Of a stretch of DNA of 64,000 nt, positions 1 to 7,836 are shown one piece after another (the first letter of the stretch is position 1; every line of letters begins with the position of its first letter). Source of the stretch: Allorhizobium undicola ORS 992 = ATCC 700741 (lineage in GTDB: Bacteria; Pseudomonadota; Alphaproteobacteria; Rhizobiales; Rhizobiaceae); the NCBI RefSeq assembly GCF_000621665.1, contig NZ_JHXQ01000016.1:1-64000 (forward strand), given 5' to 3'. A program made the position numbers and the translations under genes. Under the pieces are notes generated by a model. The model was not told the origin of the DNA, ran no database searches, and saw only the letters and a list, made by a program, of their open reading frames with translations.

Positions 1-313
1 GCCCGACGGGCGCAAGACCCACCATCTCAGACATTTCCTGCTCTCCAGGGAAATCAGTGCCGAGGCTTTCCTGCGGGTAGTCAGGGCGCACTGGACGATC
101 GAAAACCAGTTACACTGGGTACTCGACGTAGCCTTCTGTGAAGATGCGGCCCGTAATCGCAAAGACAACGGCCCGCAAAACCTCTCTATCTTGCGAAAAC
201 TCGCACTCAACATCATCCGCCAGCACCCAGACAAAGCATCCATCCGACGAAAAATCAAAAAAGCGGGATGGGACGATCAGTTCCTCATCTCAATGATCGC
301 TCATATGCAATAG
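1..313 (+). CDS. ISAs1-family transposase, C-terminal fragment (5' end outside window)
   Basis: Reading frame 2 is open from the window edge to TAG at 311-313 (103 residues). It encodes the conserved C-terminal part of an ISAs1-type DDE transposase: a RHFLLSREIS stretch, then HWTIENQLHWVLDVAFCED, then NLSILRKLALNIIR. The HW-IEN-LHW-LD-F-ED pattern, which contains the third catalytic acidic residue, is characteristic of the family. The reading frame shows no disruption in this part; whether the N-terminal part is intact cannot be seen. The IS end lies only a few bases past the stop, so this is the 3' end of the element. Confidence 0.85.
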   Translation, partial: PDGRKTHHLRHFLLSREISAEAFLRVVRAHWTIENQLHWVLDVAFCEDAARNRKDNGPQNLSILRKLALNIIRQHPDKASIRRKIKKAGWDDQFLISMIAHMQ

Positions 314-318
314 CCCTG
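1..318 (+). mobile_element. Right end of an ISAs1-family insertion sequence
   Basis: The transposase stop at 311-313 is followed by CCCTG (314-318). Read on the opposite strand this gives CAGGGCTA, and I recall ISAs1-family ends beginning CAGGG. From 319 the sequence matches the interior of the inverted-repeat element that is complete at 19688-19933, so 318/319 is the likely junction. The left end and the target duplication lie outside the window, so the exact boundary is inferred. Confidence 0.65.
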
Positions 319-498
319 CCTCCAGGGGGGAGATCGGCAAGATCAAGGCCCTGCCTGAATTCCTGAAAAGGCCTTCATCACAAATAGTCGTTGAAGAATG
401 GCGCTTTGTCCGCATTGCAATCTCCCCCCTTGAGGGGGAGATGCCTGGCAAGGCAGAGGGGGTAGGCCACGCCGCATTCTTCAGCGTCGTGTACTGTG
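319..498. mobile_element. Truncated copy of the 246-bp miniature inverted-repeat element, interrupted by the IS
   Basis: Bases 319-498 align closely with about the last 183 bases of the complete element at 19688-19933. They share the block starting AGATCGGCAAGATCAAGG, the CTCCCCCTTGAGGGGGAG palindrome, and the terminal sequence CAGCGTCGTGTACTGTG. The first about 63 bases, including the left terminal inverted repeat, are missing and replaced by the IS end. The simplest reading is that the IS inserted into this element and the rest lies beyond the left window edge. Confidence 0.75.
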
Positions 499-511
499 CC
501 CGCTTTTCCTG

Positions 512-586
512 GAACCGCTCTAACTTTTTGTTTTTACGCATTTTCAGACGGAAAACCGGCTTCCACTTTTCCTGAAAATGCTCTAG
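512..586 (-). repeat. Palindromic intergenic repeat, family R2 (Bru-RS-like), partial
   Basis: On the minus strand this reads CTAGAGCATTTTCAGGAAAA, then GGTTTTCCGTCTGAAAATGCG and TTAGAGCGGTTC, matching the copies at 21599, 32851 and 46576. The first half forms a hairpin (CATTTTCAGGAAAAG against GTTTTCCGTCTGAAAATG). The repeat overlaps the end of the EamA gene: the stop codon (TAG, 583-585) is the repeat's own terminal TAG. Confidence 0.8.
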
Positions 587-1494
587 CGGAAGCGGGCGAG
601 CAGCCGGGTAAGGCCGGGCAGCGCCACCTGAAACAGAATGGCCCCCATGATGATGGCGCAGCCAATGGTCTGTGAAAAGGTGAGGCTTGCGCCAAGAAAG
701 CTCATGGCGAAGATCAACGCCCAGACCGGTTCCAGGCACATGATGACACCGGCGCGTGCTGCTCCTGCCAGAACATTTCCGCGCAATTGCGCCACGAAAC
801 GCAGGCATGTTGCAAAGACCACGCTTGCCGCAAACCAGAACAGGCCGGAAAGCGGGATCATTTCCTGTGGCATCCTGTCCAGGGCAAAGGCGAAGGGCAG
901 GCAGATGAGGCCTGTCATGGTGAGCTGGATGGCGCTGACGGCAATGGCGCCGTGATCGGCGGAATAGCGCCTGCCCAGCGTGACGCTGATGGCCCAGCAC
1001 GCCGAGGCTATGGCAAACCAGATATGGCCGGGATCGACATGCGAATCAGGATTGAGAAACAGAAAGCCCAGACCGAACATGGCCAGCGCGATGGACCCCC
1101 ACATGGCGCGGCTGACCGGCCAGCGATAGATGGCAAGCCCGAATACCGGCGCCAGAAGATTGCCGCAGGCGGTGATGAAGGCGCCAACGCCGGCATTATG
1201 CGTATGCTCAAGGCCAGTGATCCAGGCCATCATCGACAGCGACAACACCATGGCGGCGGGCAGAAGCGTGCGGGCGGCGCGCAAAAGCTGGCGTGAGGGG
1301 TGAATGCCGCCGAAAATGCCGAGAATGAGCCCGGCAGACAGAAACCTGAGTGCGATGAACAGGATGGGCGGCAGGCTGAGCACGGCCTTGGCGGAAAACA
1401 GCCAGCCCGTTCCCGCCAGAAAGGCGGCGGCCAGCATGAGAAGATCGCCCTTTCTCTGGGCAGATTTGGGCAAGGCGGGGGTCGCTGGCGGCAT
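583..1494 (-). CDS. DMT-superfamily permease (EamA domains)
   Basis: A 303-residue, strongly hydrophobic protein with about ten predicted membrane segments in two EamA repeats (roughly residues 15-145 and 155-290), the usual length for drug/metabolite transporter proteins. It probably exports a small metabolite across the inner membrane; the substrate cannot be read from the sequence. The ATG at 1494 precedes a polar N-terminus and the first membrane segment; a second Met at residue 20 is also possible. It is transcribed away from the leuA leader, and its stop codon is supplied by repeat R2. A second EamA protein sits at 62000-62890. Confidence 0.85.
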   Translation of the reverse strand: MPPATPALPKSAQRKGDLLMLAAAFLAGTGWLFSAKAVLSLPPILFIALRFLSAGLILGIFGGIHPSRQLLRAARTLLPAAMVLSLSMMAWITGLEHTHNAGVGAFITACGNLLAPVFGLAIYRWPVSRAMWGSIALAMFGLGFLFLNPDSHVDPGHIWFAIASACWAISVTLGRRYSADHGAIAVSAIQLTMTGLICLPFAFALDRMPQEMIPLSGLFWFAASVVFATCLRFVAQLRGNVLAGAARAGVIMCLEPVWALIFAMSFLGASLTFSQTIGCAIIMGAILFQVALPGLTRLLARFR

Positions 1495-1671
1495 GGTTTC
1501 AAATCATGGGAGAGGGGCGCGCAAGCGCGCATGAACGTCTCTCATAAGCGGATTTGACCGGCGTTTCGCCCCTCATTCTTGCAGGGCTCGTAGGCACGAA
1601 ATGCAAGGCTTGTTGTTTGCCCATGCGTTTTGGGGCTTGCGGGGCTGCCTCAGGCGCTTTATAGCGAGGGA

Positions 1672-1797
1672 ATGAACAACAAGAGCGCATCCTTTGCTGG
1701 CTTCTATCCGTGCCTGCCGGTTTCGGCGGGTCGCGATGCCATGGCTCTTTCCTCGCTTCTTCTTCTCGGCCTTACTGGCGGTTGCCGGGTCCGTTGA
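1672..1797 (+). CDS. Leucine-rich leader peptide upstream of leuA (attenuator)
   Basis: A short ORF (41 codons from ATG 1672 with GCGAGGGA just upstream, or 18 codons from ATG 1741) ends at TGA 1795-1797. Both forms contain MALSSLLLLGLTGG, with four consecutive Leu codons (CTT CTT CTT CTC) plus flanking CTT codons. A run of Leu codons just ahead of 2-isopropylmalate synthase is the hallmark of leucine attenuation, known for leuA in Rhizobiales. Hairpin-forming sequence starts at the stop codon. Expression itself cannot be seen here. Confidence 0.7.
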   Translation: MNNKSASFAGFYPCLPVSAGRDAMALSSLLLLGLTGGCRVR

Positions 1798-1840
1798 GGA
1801 GCGCCCGGCGGCCGTTTTGCCGTCAGGCCATGTGCTCCTC
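1796..1840 (+). promoter_or_regulatory. Candidate leuA attenuator hairpin
   Basis: GAGGAGC (1796-1802) can pair with GCTCCTC (1834-1840), enclosing a GC-rich inner stretch with GGCCGTTTTGCCG. An upstream CTCGGCC inside the Leu-codon region could pair alternatively with the downstream GGCCG. That is the expected antiterminator/terminator logic, but I see no clean T-run after the hairpin, so the mechanism is inferred. Confidence 0.45.
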
Positions 1841-1954
1841 GAAAGCCACCCCAAAAATCCGATAATGCCCATGGATGGGCGAGATTCGTCATTCGCAACG
1901 CGCTTTGCATCGGCTATAAGCCGGACGGATTTCAGTACGAGAAGAGACGCACCG

Positions 1955-3694
1955 ATGAGCAGCACCAACGCGCCCGCAGCATCCGCCGCAAAGAGCAATG
2001 CCGGTATCAAGGGCATGGCCGATGCCAGCCTGAAATACCGCCCTTATCCGCAGGTGGATATTGCCGACCGCACCTGGCCTTCCAAAACCATTACCCAGGC
2101 GCCGATCTGGTGTTCTGTGGACCTGCGCGACGGCAACCAGTCGCTGGTCAACCCCATGGGGCATGATCGCAAGGCGCGCATGTTCCAGCTTCTGCTGGAA
2201 ATGGGCTTCAAGGAAATCGAGATCGGCTTTCCTTCCGCCTCGCAGACCGATTTCGATTTTGCCCGCTGGTGTGTGGAGCAGGGCAATGTGCCGGAAGATG
2301 TTTCGCTGCAAGTGCTGGTGCAATGCCGTCCCGAGCTGATTACCCGCACTTTCGAGGCGCTGGAAGGCGCACACCGGCCCATTATCCATTTCTACAATTC
2401 AACCTCTGAATTGCAGCGCCGCGTGGTGTTCGGCAAGGATGTGGCGGGCATTCGCCAGATTGCCGTGGATGCCGCAAAAATGATTACCGACATGGCCGCC
2501 AAGGCGGGGGGCGGCTACCGCTTCGAATATTCACCGGAAAGCTTCACCGGCACCGAACTGGAGGTGGCGCTGGAGATCTGCAATGCCGTGATTGCCGAAG
2601 TGAAACCGACGGCGGATAACAAGCTGATCCTCAACCTGCCCTCCACAGTGGAAATGGCAACGCCCAACATCTATGCCGACCAGATCGAGTGGATGTGCCG
2701 CAATATCGACAACCGCGAAAACGTCATCATTTCGCTGCATCCCCACAATGACCGTGGCACCGGCATTGCCGCCACGGAACTTGGCCTGATGGCGGGCGCT
2801 GACCGCGTGGAAGGCACGCTGTTCGGCAATGGCGAGCGCACCGGCAATGTGGATGTGGTGACGCTGGCGCTGAACATGTACACGCAGGGTCTCGATCCCA
2901 GGCTCGATTGCACGAATATCGAGCGGATCAAGGAGGTCTATGAATATGCCAATGAAATGGTCATCCCCGAGCGTCACCCCTATGTTGGCGAGCTGGTTTA
3001 TACCGCCTTCTCCGGCTCGCATCAGGATGCGATCAACAAGGGCATGAAGGCGATCAAAAAGGCCAATTCACCCGTGTGGGAAGTGCCTTACCTGCCGATC
3101 GATCCGCAGGATGTGGGCCGTTCCTACGAGGCGATCATCCGCATCAATTCCCAATCCGGCAAGGGCGGCATCGCCTATGTGCTGCAACAGGATTACGGCC
3201 TGAACCTGCCGCGTCCCTTGCAGGTGGAATTCCGCGAGGATATTCAGCGCATTACCGATGAGGAAGGCGTGGAGCTGCCCTCGAAGCGCATCTATGAGCG
3301 TTTCATCGAGCGTTATGTCGAGCAGTCGGATGCACCGCTGAAATTCGTCGATCACCATACCTATCCCGATACGGCCGTGAAGGGCCAGCGCATCATCGCC
3401 GCCGAAATCACCGACAAGGGCGAGATCAAGCGCATCGAAGGCAAGGGCACCGGCCCGATCGATGGTTTCGTGGATGCACTCTCGGCCTATCTGGGCTTTG
3501 AAATCTCGGTGCGCGATTATTCCGAACACTCGTTGCAGCATGGCTCCAATGCGGCGGCCATCGCCTATGTACAGCTTGACCATCCCGGCGGAACGCTGTT
3601 TGGCGCGGGCATCAACAAGAATATCGTCACGGCATCGCTGGAGGCCATCGTCTCTGCCGCCAACCGGGTTCTTGAAGAGCGCAAGGCTAAGTAA
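1955..3694 (+). CDS. leuA: 2-isopropylmalate synthase
   Basis: Condenses acetyl-CoA with 2-oxoisovalerate, the first committed step of leucine synthesis. The N-terminal HMGL-like TIM barrel begins with DLRDGNQSL (about residues 56-64, metal-binding Asp) and contains HPHNDRGTGIA. The C-terminal LeuA dimer/regulatory domain includes YSEHSLQHGSNAAAIAYV. At 579 residues this is the long class of LeuA. The frame is open further upstream, but the ATG at 1955 follows GAGAAGAG and keeps the Leu-rich leader separate. The ATG at 2015 (MADASLKYRP) is a credible alternative. A 9-bp-stem hairpin after the stop resembles a terminator. Confidence 0.93.
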   Translation: MSSTNAPAASAAKSNAGIKGMADASLKYRPYPQVDIADRTWPSKTITQAPIWCSVDLRDGNQSLVNPMGHDRKARMFQLLLEMGFKEIEIGFPSASQTDFDFARWCVEQGNVPEDVSLQVLVQCRPELITRTFEALEGAHRPIIHFYNSTSELQRRVVFGKDVAGIRQIAVDAAKMITDMAAKAGGGYRFEYSPESFTGTELEVALEICNAVIAEVKPTADNKLILNLPSTVEMATPNIYADQIEWMCRNIDNRENVIISLHPHNDRGTGIAATELGLMAGADRVEGTLFGNGERTGNVDVVTLALNMYTQGLDPRLDCTNIERIKEVYEYANEMVIPERHPYVGELVYTAFSGSHQDAINKGMKAIKKANSPVWEVPYLPIDPQDVGRSYEAIIRINSQSGKGGIAYVLQQDYGLNLPRPLQVEFREDIQRITDEEGVELPSKRIYERFIERYVEQSDAPLKFVDHHTYPDTAVKGQRIIAAEITDKGEIKRIEGKGTGPIDGFVDALSAYLGFEISVRDYSEHSLQHGSNAAAIAYVQLDHPGGTLFGAGINKNIVTASLEAIVSAANRVLEERKAK

Positions 3695-3717
3695 AGCGAG
3701 ACAGACGTAGAAGCAGT

Positions 3718-3746
3718 TCGGGCGGCGATTTGCCGCCCGATTCATT
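3718..3746 (+). terminator. leuA intrinsic terminator
   Basis: A perfect 9-bp stem TCGGGCGGC (3718-3726) / GCCGCCCGA (3732-3740) with loop GATTT, 24 bases after the leuA stop, followed by the moderately T-rich TTCATT. Confidence 0.7.
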
Positions 3747-3759
3747 ATGAGCGTATTTG

Positions 3760-4233
3760 GTGTCTGGGAGCCAGGTGTTGAAGAATTTCGAGGATTTCCG
3801 CGCGGCCTTGCTCGGTCAAGGCATTTCGCATGTCTGGCGCGGTTATGGTTCTGCCATTTTTCTGGAGATCGGCCTGCTGGTGGCCAGCAAACGGCGCAGT
3901 GGCGAGCCCGGCGAGCCGCATGGAACGCTGACCATCATGATCCAGGGCGATTGGCGCATCGAGGACCGCACCACCATTATCTGCGGCAGCGGCGGCGAGG
4001 AGAAGCTCTGGCTTCAGACCGTGAAAGGCTTTGTCGGACGCTCGATTGCCGATGTGGCGCTTTGCGGCCGGCTGCCGGAACTGGCCGTGGACCTCGATGA
4101 CGGCTTGCGCCTGCATTCCTTCTCCACCGTGCAGGGCCAGCCGGAATGGACGATTTTCAACAATCGCAAAGGCCGCGAGAACGCCGACTGGCTGTCGGTG
4201 GAAAACGGCGCGCTCGTGTGTCAGAGCGCGTGA
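3760..4233 (+). CDS. Conserved hypothetical protein
   Basis: About 157 residues with no ATG at the 5' end; TTG 3757, GTG 3760 and TTG 3778 are possible starts, and GTG is chosen with little support. The protein is soluble-looking, with a central beta-rich part (TLTIMIQGDWRIED, IICGSGG) and a conserved-looking end (WTIFNNRKGRENADWLSVENG). I do not recognise a named domain. It follows the leuA terminator and ends 7 bp before the convergent metallophosphoesterase gene. Confidence 0.65.
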   Translation: MSGSQVLKNFEDFRAALLGQGISHVWRGYGSAIFLEIGLLVASKRRSGEPGEPHGTLTIMIQGDWRIEDRTTIICGSGGEEKLWLQTVKGFVGRSIADVALCGRLPELAVDLDDGLRLHSFSTVQGQPEWTIFNNRKGRENADWLSVENGALVCQSA

Positions 4234-4240
4234 GTGTTCT

Positions 4241-5149
4241 TCACCCCAACAGCGCCTGCTTGTGGCTGATGGTCACAGCCGTTCCCTCGCGGGAAAGGGC
4301 GTGACGCTCCCAGTCCAGGCTCCAGTCTCCGGCGCTGCCGGAAATGTGGAAAAGATTATAGGCGGCAATCGGCTTTTTGCCGCCCGCGCCCTGACTGGCG
4401 GAGGCGATGCCGATCACCGGCACGCGCCTGCCGCCTTTCTCTATCCAGTTCAGGGTGTTCAGATGGGTGTGGCCATGCAGCACGAGTTCTGCTCCCCCCA
4501 GCGAGATCGCGGCGGCAAAGCGGCGGATGCCGATCATGCGTTTGTGCTGGGCAGTTGCGCCGCGAATGGGCGGGTGGTGGATCATCACCACGCGGAAAAG
4601 CCCCTCGTCACCGGCCTTTTTCAACAGCTCCGCCGTTTCGCGGGCCTGGCGGGCGCTGAAAAAGCCTGTGGCCGAAAAAGGCGGTGTGGCAACGGAGGTG
4701 GAGCAGCCGATCAGCGCCACCGGACCACGGCGGCGAAAGGTTGGCCATAGCTTGAAGCCGCGCCGCCATGCAGAGGGATCGTCGTCGCCGCGCACATAAT
4801 CATACCAGGCCTGCATGGCCTTTTCATGCGCGCCGGGCACATAGGCATCGTGATTGCCCGGCACAACGGAGGTGTCCAGCGGGCTGCCAAGATCATGCAG
4901 CCATTCCGCCGCCTTGGCGATTTCCAGCCCGGAGGCAAGATTGACGAGATCGCCCGTGACAGCAGTATGGTCGGGCGTCCTGGCCTTCATGTCGGCCACC
5001 AGCGTTTCCAGCGTGTTGGAGGCCATATGCTTGCGCCGGTGCCGGTGCCAGTTCACATAGCCGGTGATGCGCTTGGATGCCAGTTCGCGAAAGGTCAGCG
5101 ACGGCAGGGGGCCAAGATGAATGTCGGAGATATGCGCAAGTGTGAACAT
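4241..5149 (-). CDS. Calcineurin-like metallophosphoesterase
   Basis: A 302-residue protein carrying the full phosphoesterase signature: HISDIHLG near the N-terminus (D9, H11), then AVTGDLVN, VPGNHDAY, MIHHPP and LHGHTHLN. These supply the two-metal centre that hydrolyses phosphodiesters or phosphomonoesters. The substrate is not evident; the family includes cAMP phosphodiesterase (CpdA-like) and UDP-diacylglucosamine hydrolases. The ATG at 5149 is used because it sits directly before the core motif with AAAGG upstream; the longer open frame would run into the divergent NUDIX gene. Confidence 0.85.
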   Translation of the reverse strand: MFTLAHISDIHLGPLPSLTFRELASKRITGYVNWHRHRRKHMASNTLETLVADMKARTPDHTAVTGDLVNLASGLEIAKAAEWLHDLGSPLDTSVVPGNHDAYVPGAHEKAMQAWYDYVRGDDDPSAWRRGFKLWPTFRRRGPVALIGCSTSVATPPFSATGFFSARQARETAELLKKAGDEGLFRVVMIHHPPIRGATAQHKRMIGIRRFAAAISLGGAELVLHGHTHLNTLNWIEKGGRRVPVIGIASASQGAGGKKPIAAYNLFHISGSAGDWSLDWERHALSREGTAVTISHKQALLG

Positions 5150-5243
5150 TCGGCCCTTTGCCTTGGAGAGCATCTTGAAATCGCCCTGCTGGCGGGCAAT
5201 CAGAACTGCGATATAAGCTTCAGCGAAAGAGCCAGCAAGCCGG

Positions 5244-5732
5244 ATGAACACCCAATACAAAGATGAACCTTTAGGTTCCCTCAAAAAGCGCATGGTAAAG
5301 TTGCTGCACCTGTATTTTTCCGTGTCGCGGGGCATGACGCTGGGCGTGCGGGCCGCCTGTTTCGATGCATCGGGGCAGATTTTTCTGGTGCGCCATACCT
5401 ATCTGCCCGGCTGGTATCTGCCCGGCGGCGGCGTGGAGCGCGGTGAAACGGTGGCTGAGGCGCTTGTCAAGGAATTGCGCGAGGAGGGCAATCTCGAAGC
5501 CCTCAACCCGCCGCAGCTTTTGAACATCTACCTCAACAGCCGTGCAACCAATCGCGATCACGTCGCCTTCTTTCGCGTCGAGGTGCGGCAGAGCGAACCC
5601 CGCCGCCCTGATCGGGAAATTGCCGAAAGCGGCTTCTTCCGGCTCGATGCCCTGCCGGACGGTGTGACCGCAGCGACCCGCCGCCGACTGGCGGAGCTTG
5701 CTGCTGGCGGACCTTATGCTGACCTCTGGTGA
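5244..5732 (+). CDS. NUDIX hydrolase
   Basis: A 162-residue protein with a NUDIX box starting at GGGVERGETVAEALVKELREEG. It matches GX5EX7REUXEEXG except that the Arg of the REU triplet is Lys, a conservative change. It probably hydrolyses a nucleoside diphosphate-linked compound; the substrate is unknown. The N-terminal region (HLYFSVSRGMTLGVRA) is typical of rhizobial homologues, which makes ATG 5292 a good alternative start. The stop TGA (5730-5732) abuts the stop of the convergent reductase gene with no spacer. Confidence 0.85.
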   Translation: MNTQYKDEPLGSLKKRMVKLLHLYFSVSRGMTLGVRAACFDASGQIFLVRHTYLPGWYLPGGGVERGETVAEALVKELREEGNLEALNPPQLLNIYLNSRATNRDHVAFFRVEVRQSEPRRPDREIAESGFFRLDALPDGVTAATRRRLAELAAGGPYADLW

Positions 5733-6710
5733 TTAGAGCGTCTCCCGCCCATGCGGACTTTCCAGATCAAGCACCGGGCCAACGGGAATGATCCCGGTGG
5801 GGTTTATGGTCTTGTGGCTACCGTAATAATGCATCTTGATATGGGTGAAGTTGACCGTCTCCGCCACGCCCTTATGCTGATAGAGATCGCGCAGATAGGC
5901 GGAAAGCGCCGGATAGTCGGCAATGCGGCGGATATTGCATTTGAAGTGGCCGACATAGACGGCATCGAAGCGAATGAGCGTGGTGAAGAGCCGCCAGTCC
6001 GCTTCCGTCAGAGCTTTGCCGAAAAGGTAACGGCGGGTGGAAAGCCGGGTTTCCAGCTCGTCCAGCAGGGCGAAAAGCGGCGTTACAGCGCTTTCATAGG
6101 CGTCCTGCGTGGTGGCGAAGCCTGCCTTGTAGACGCCGTTGTTGACGCCATCATAGATGCGGGCATTCAGCGCGTCGATCTCCTCGCGCAGCGGTTCGGG
6201 GTAGAAATCGTCCCCGGAGCCGGTCAGGTGGTCGAAGGCGCTGTTGAACATGCGGATGATTTCCGCCGATTCATTGGAAACGATGGTGGCTTGCGCCTTG
6301 TCCCATAGCACCGGCACCGTCACGCGCCCTGAATAGAGCGGATCGGCCTTGGTATAGACCTGCCACAGGGTATCCAGGCCAGAGACATCATCGCCGGTTG
6401 CACCTTCGAAAGCGTCGAAGGTCCAGCCATGTTCCAGCATCAGCGGGTGAACCACCGAGACCGAAATCAACCTCTCCAGCTTTTTCAGCTTGCGGAAAAT
6501 CAGCGTGCGATGCGCCCAGGGGCAGGCAAGCGACACATAGAGATGGTAACGGTCCGCCTCTGCCTTGAACCCGGCCTTGCCGCTTAGACCGGCACTGCCA
6601 TCCGCCGTCAGCCAGTTGCGGAACTGCGAAGCGGAGCGCTGGAAATGCCCCTTGCTCGCCTTGGTGTCGTACCAGACATCCGTCCAGACGCCATCCACCA
6701 ACATGCCCAT
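5733..6710 (-). CDS. Glutathionyl-hydroquinone reductase (Xi-class GST, YqjG/ECM4 family)
   Basis: Reduces glutathionyl-hydroquinones, with the catalytic Cys in a CPWAHRT motif. With the start at 6710 this Cys is residue 63, the position I recall for E. coli YqjG. The N-terminal thioredoxin-like domain and the C-terminal all-helical GST domain (TEADWRLFTTLIRFDAVYVG) are both complete, giving 325 residues. The ATG at 6710 has AAAGGA upstream. The open frame extends 17 codons further, but only into repeat R1. Confidence 0.92.
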   Translation of the reverse strand: MGMLVDGVWTDVWYDTKASKGHFQRSASQFRNWLTADGSAGLSGKAGFKAEADRYHLYVSLACPWAHRTLIFRKLKKLERLISVSVVHPLMLEHGWTFDAFEGATGDDVSGLDTLWQVYTKADPLYSGRVTVPVLWDKAQATIVSNESAEIIRMFNSAFDHLTGSGDDFYPEPLREEIDALNARIYDGVNNGVYKAGFATTQDAYESAVTPLFALLDELETRLSTRRYLFGKALTEADWRLFTTLIRFDAVYVGHFKCNIRRIADYPALSAYLRDLYQHKGVAETVNFTHIKMHYYGSHKTINPTGIIPVGPVLDLESPHGRETL

Positions 6711-6734
6711 CGTCCGATCCTTTCGCTTTTTTTT

Positions 6735-6839
6735 GAGCGCCGTGCGTTTTATCAAACGCACAAAGGACGCTGTAACGCTTTAAATCTGCTGCATAATTTT
6801 CACCTTAACTCGATTCCGATTTAAGGAATTATGCAGTAG
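6735..6839 (+). repeat. Palindromic repeat, family R1 (about 105 bp, Bru-RS-like)
   Basis: Two adjoining hairpins: GCGCCGTGCGTTTTATCAAACGCAC...GGACGC, then CTGCTGCATAATT...AAGGAATTATGCAGTAG. Near-identical copies occur at 17325, 19662 (interrupted), 20421 and 42658. It lies immediately upstream of the hydroquinone reductase start. Confidence 0.85.
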
Positions 6840-7172
6840 AGCGCGGCTTGTCAGCCTCATGCAACGTGCTTGACGTTCTTGTATTAACGCATGTCGTTCT
6901 CGCAAAACCGCTGCACACTTTTGCACGACATGCTTCATTCCTGGAACTGCTTCATTTTACATACGATCAATGGTGCAAAAGGCGAGGGCGTATTTTCTGA
7001 ACACTGCGTTTTTGCCGTAGACGCCGGAAAAATTTGTTGCTAAGCAAATCGCCAATCGATTTTGAGGCCTATTTCGCCATGATCATCCGGACCCTGCGAC
7101 GACGCTGATGCTGAAAAGCCACTTTTCCGTGGCCGTTTACGCTCGCTCATCTCGCATAAGGTTCTGGCTTTC
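6840..7172. other. Intergenic region with a half-copy of repeat family R3
   Basis: Contains an R3 hairpin at about 6889-6945 (GCATGTCGTTCTCGCAAAAC ... TTGCACGACATGC), related to copies at 33973-34069 and 60425-60530. The rest (6946-7150) has no ORF or structure that I can support; it presumably holds the promoter of the GNAT gene. Confidence 0.6.
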
Positions 7173-7748
7173 ATGAACAAGCACGATCTGGTCTACCTCA
7201 CCGAGGATGCGTCGCACGACGCCATTATCGAACTCATCAACGAAGAAGCCTTTGGTCCGGGCCGGTTCACCCGCTCTTCCGCCCGCATTCGCGAGCAGGG
7301 GCCGCATGACCGGTCGCTTTCCTTCATCTGCGCCGATGATGGTGAAACCATCGCCTCCGTACGGCTCACGCCGGTTACGGCAGGGTCCGTCAAGGGCCAT
7401 CTGCTCGGTCCGCTGGCGGTGCGGCCCTCGCACAAGAACAAGGGCATTGGCCGGGAACTGGTGCGCATCGCCGTGGAGGCTGCGCGGCGCGCGGGCTCGC
7501 AAGCCGTGATCCTGGTGGGCGATCCGCCTTATTACAGCCAGCTCGGCTTCGAGAAGGTCGCCTGGAAGGCGCTTTCCTTTCCCGGCCCGACCGATCCCGG
7601 CCGGATACTGGTCTATCCCTTGGCGCCGGATGTCCATGCCCGCATCCACGGCGTCATTGGCTGGCGTGACCCGGCCGATGTGTCCGTCTTCGACGCCGTT
7701 GACGAAGACGAGGACTATGAGCCGATGCTACGTGTGGCCAATGGCTGA
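7173..7748 (+). CDS. GNAT-family N-acetyltransferase
   Basis: A 191-residue GCN5-type acetyltransferase. The acetyl-CoA-binding motif A is visible as LGPLAVRPSHKNKGIGRELVRIA around residues 84-106, followed by ILVGDPPYYSQLGFEKV, the usual beta5/alpha4 region. It resembles YhbS-type acetyltransferases; the substrate is unknown. The ATG at 7173 has AAGG upstream. The acidic tail (DAVDEDEDYEP) is outside the domain. Confidence 0.85.
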   Translation: MNKHDLVYLTEDASHDAIIELINEEAFGPGRFTRSSARIREQGPHDRSLSFICADDGETIASVRLTPVTAGSVKGHLLGPLAVRPSHKNKGIGRELVRIAVEAARRAGSQAVILVGDPPYYSQLGFEKVAWKALSFPGPTDPGRILVYPLAPDVHARIHGVIGWRDPADVSVFDAVDEDEDYEPMLRVANG

Positions 7749-7774
7749 TCGCATTCGTGTAATACTCGAAGATG

Positions 7775-7823
7775 CTGCTGCATAGTTCCTTGAACCGGAA
7801 TCGATTCAAGGAACTATGCAGTA
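7775..7823. repeat. Half-copy of repeat R1 (second hairpin only)
   Basis: CTGCTGCATAGTTCCTTGAA ... TTCAAGGAACTATGCAGTA is a near-perfect inverted repeat corresponding to the second hairpin of R1. It sits between the convergent GNAT gene and the MoxR operon end and may act as a bidirectional terminator-like structure. Confidence 0.75.
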
Positions 7824-7836
7824 AATTTCCACAGCT

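Noticed and set aside
1573-2016. Minus-strand 147-codon ORF with a hydrophobic start, opposite the leuA leader
   Set aside because: It overlaps the Leu-rich leader and the first leuA codons; its hydrophobic start looks like a by-product of the Ala/Gly/Leu-rich opposite strand. No ribosome site or domain.
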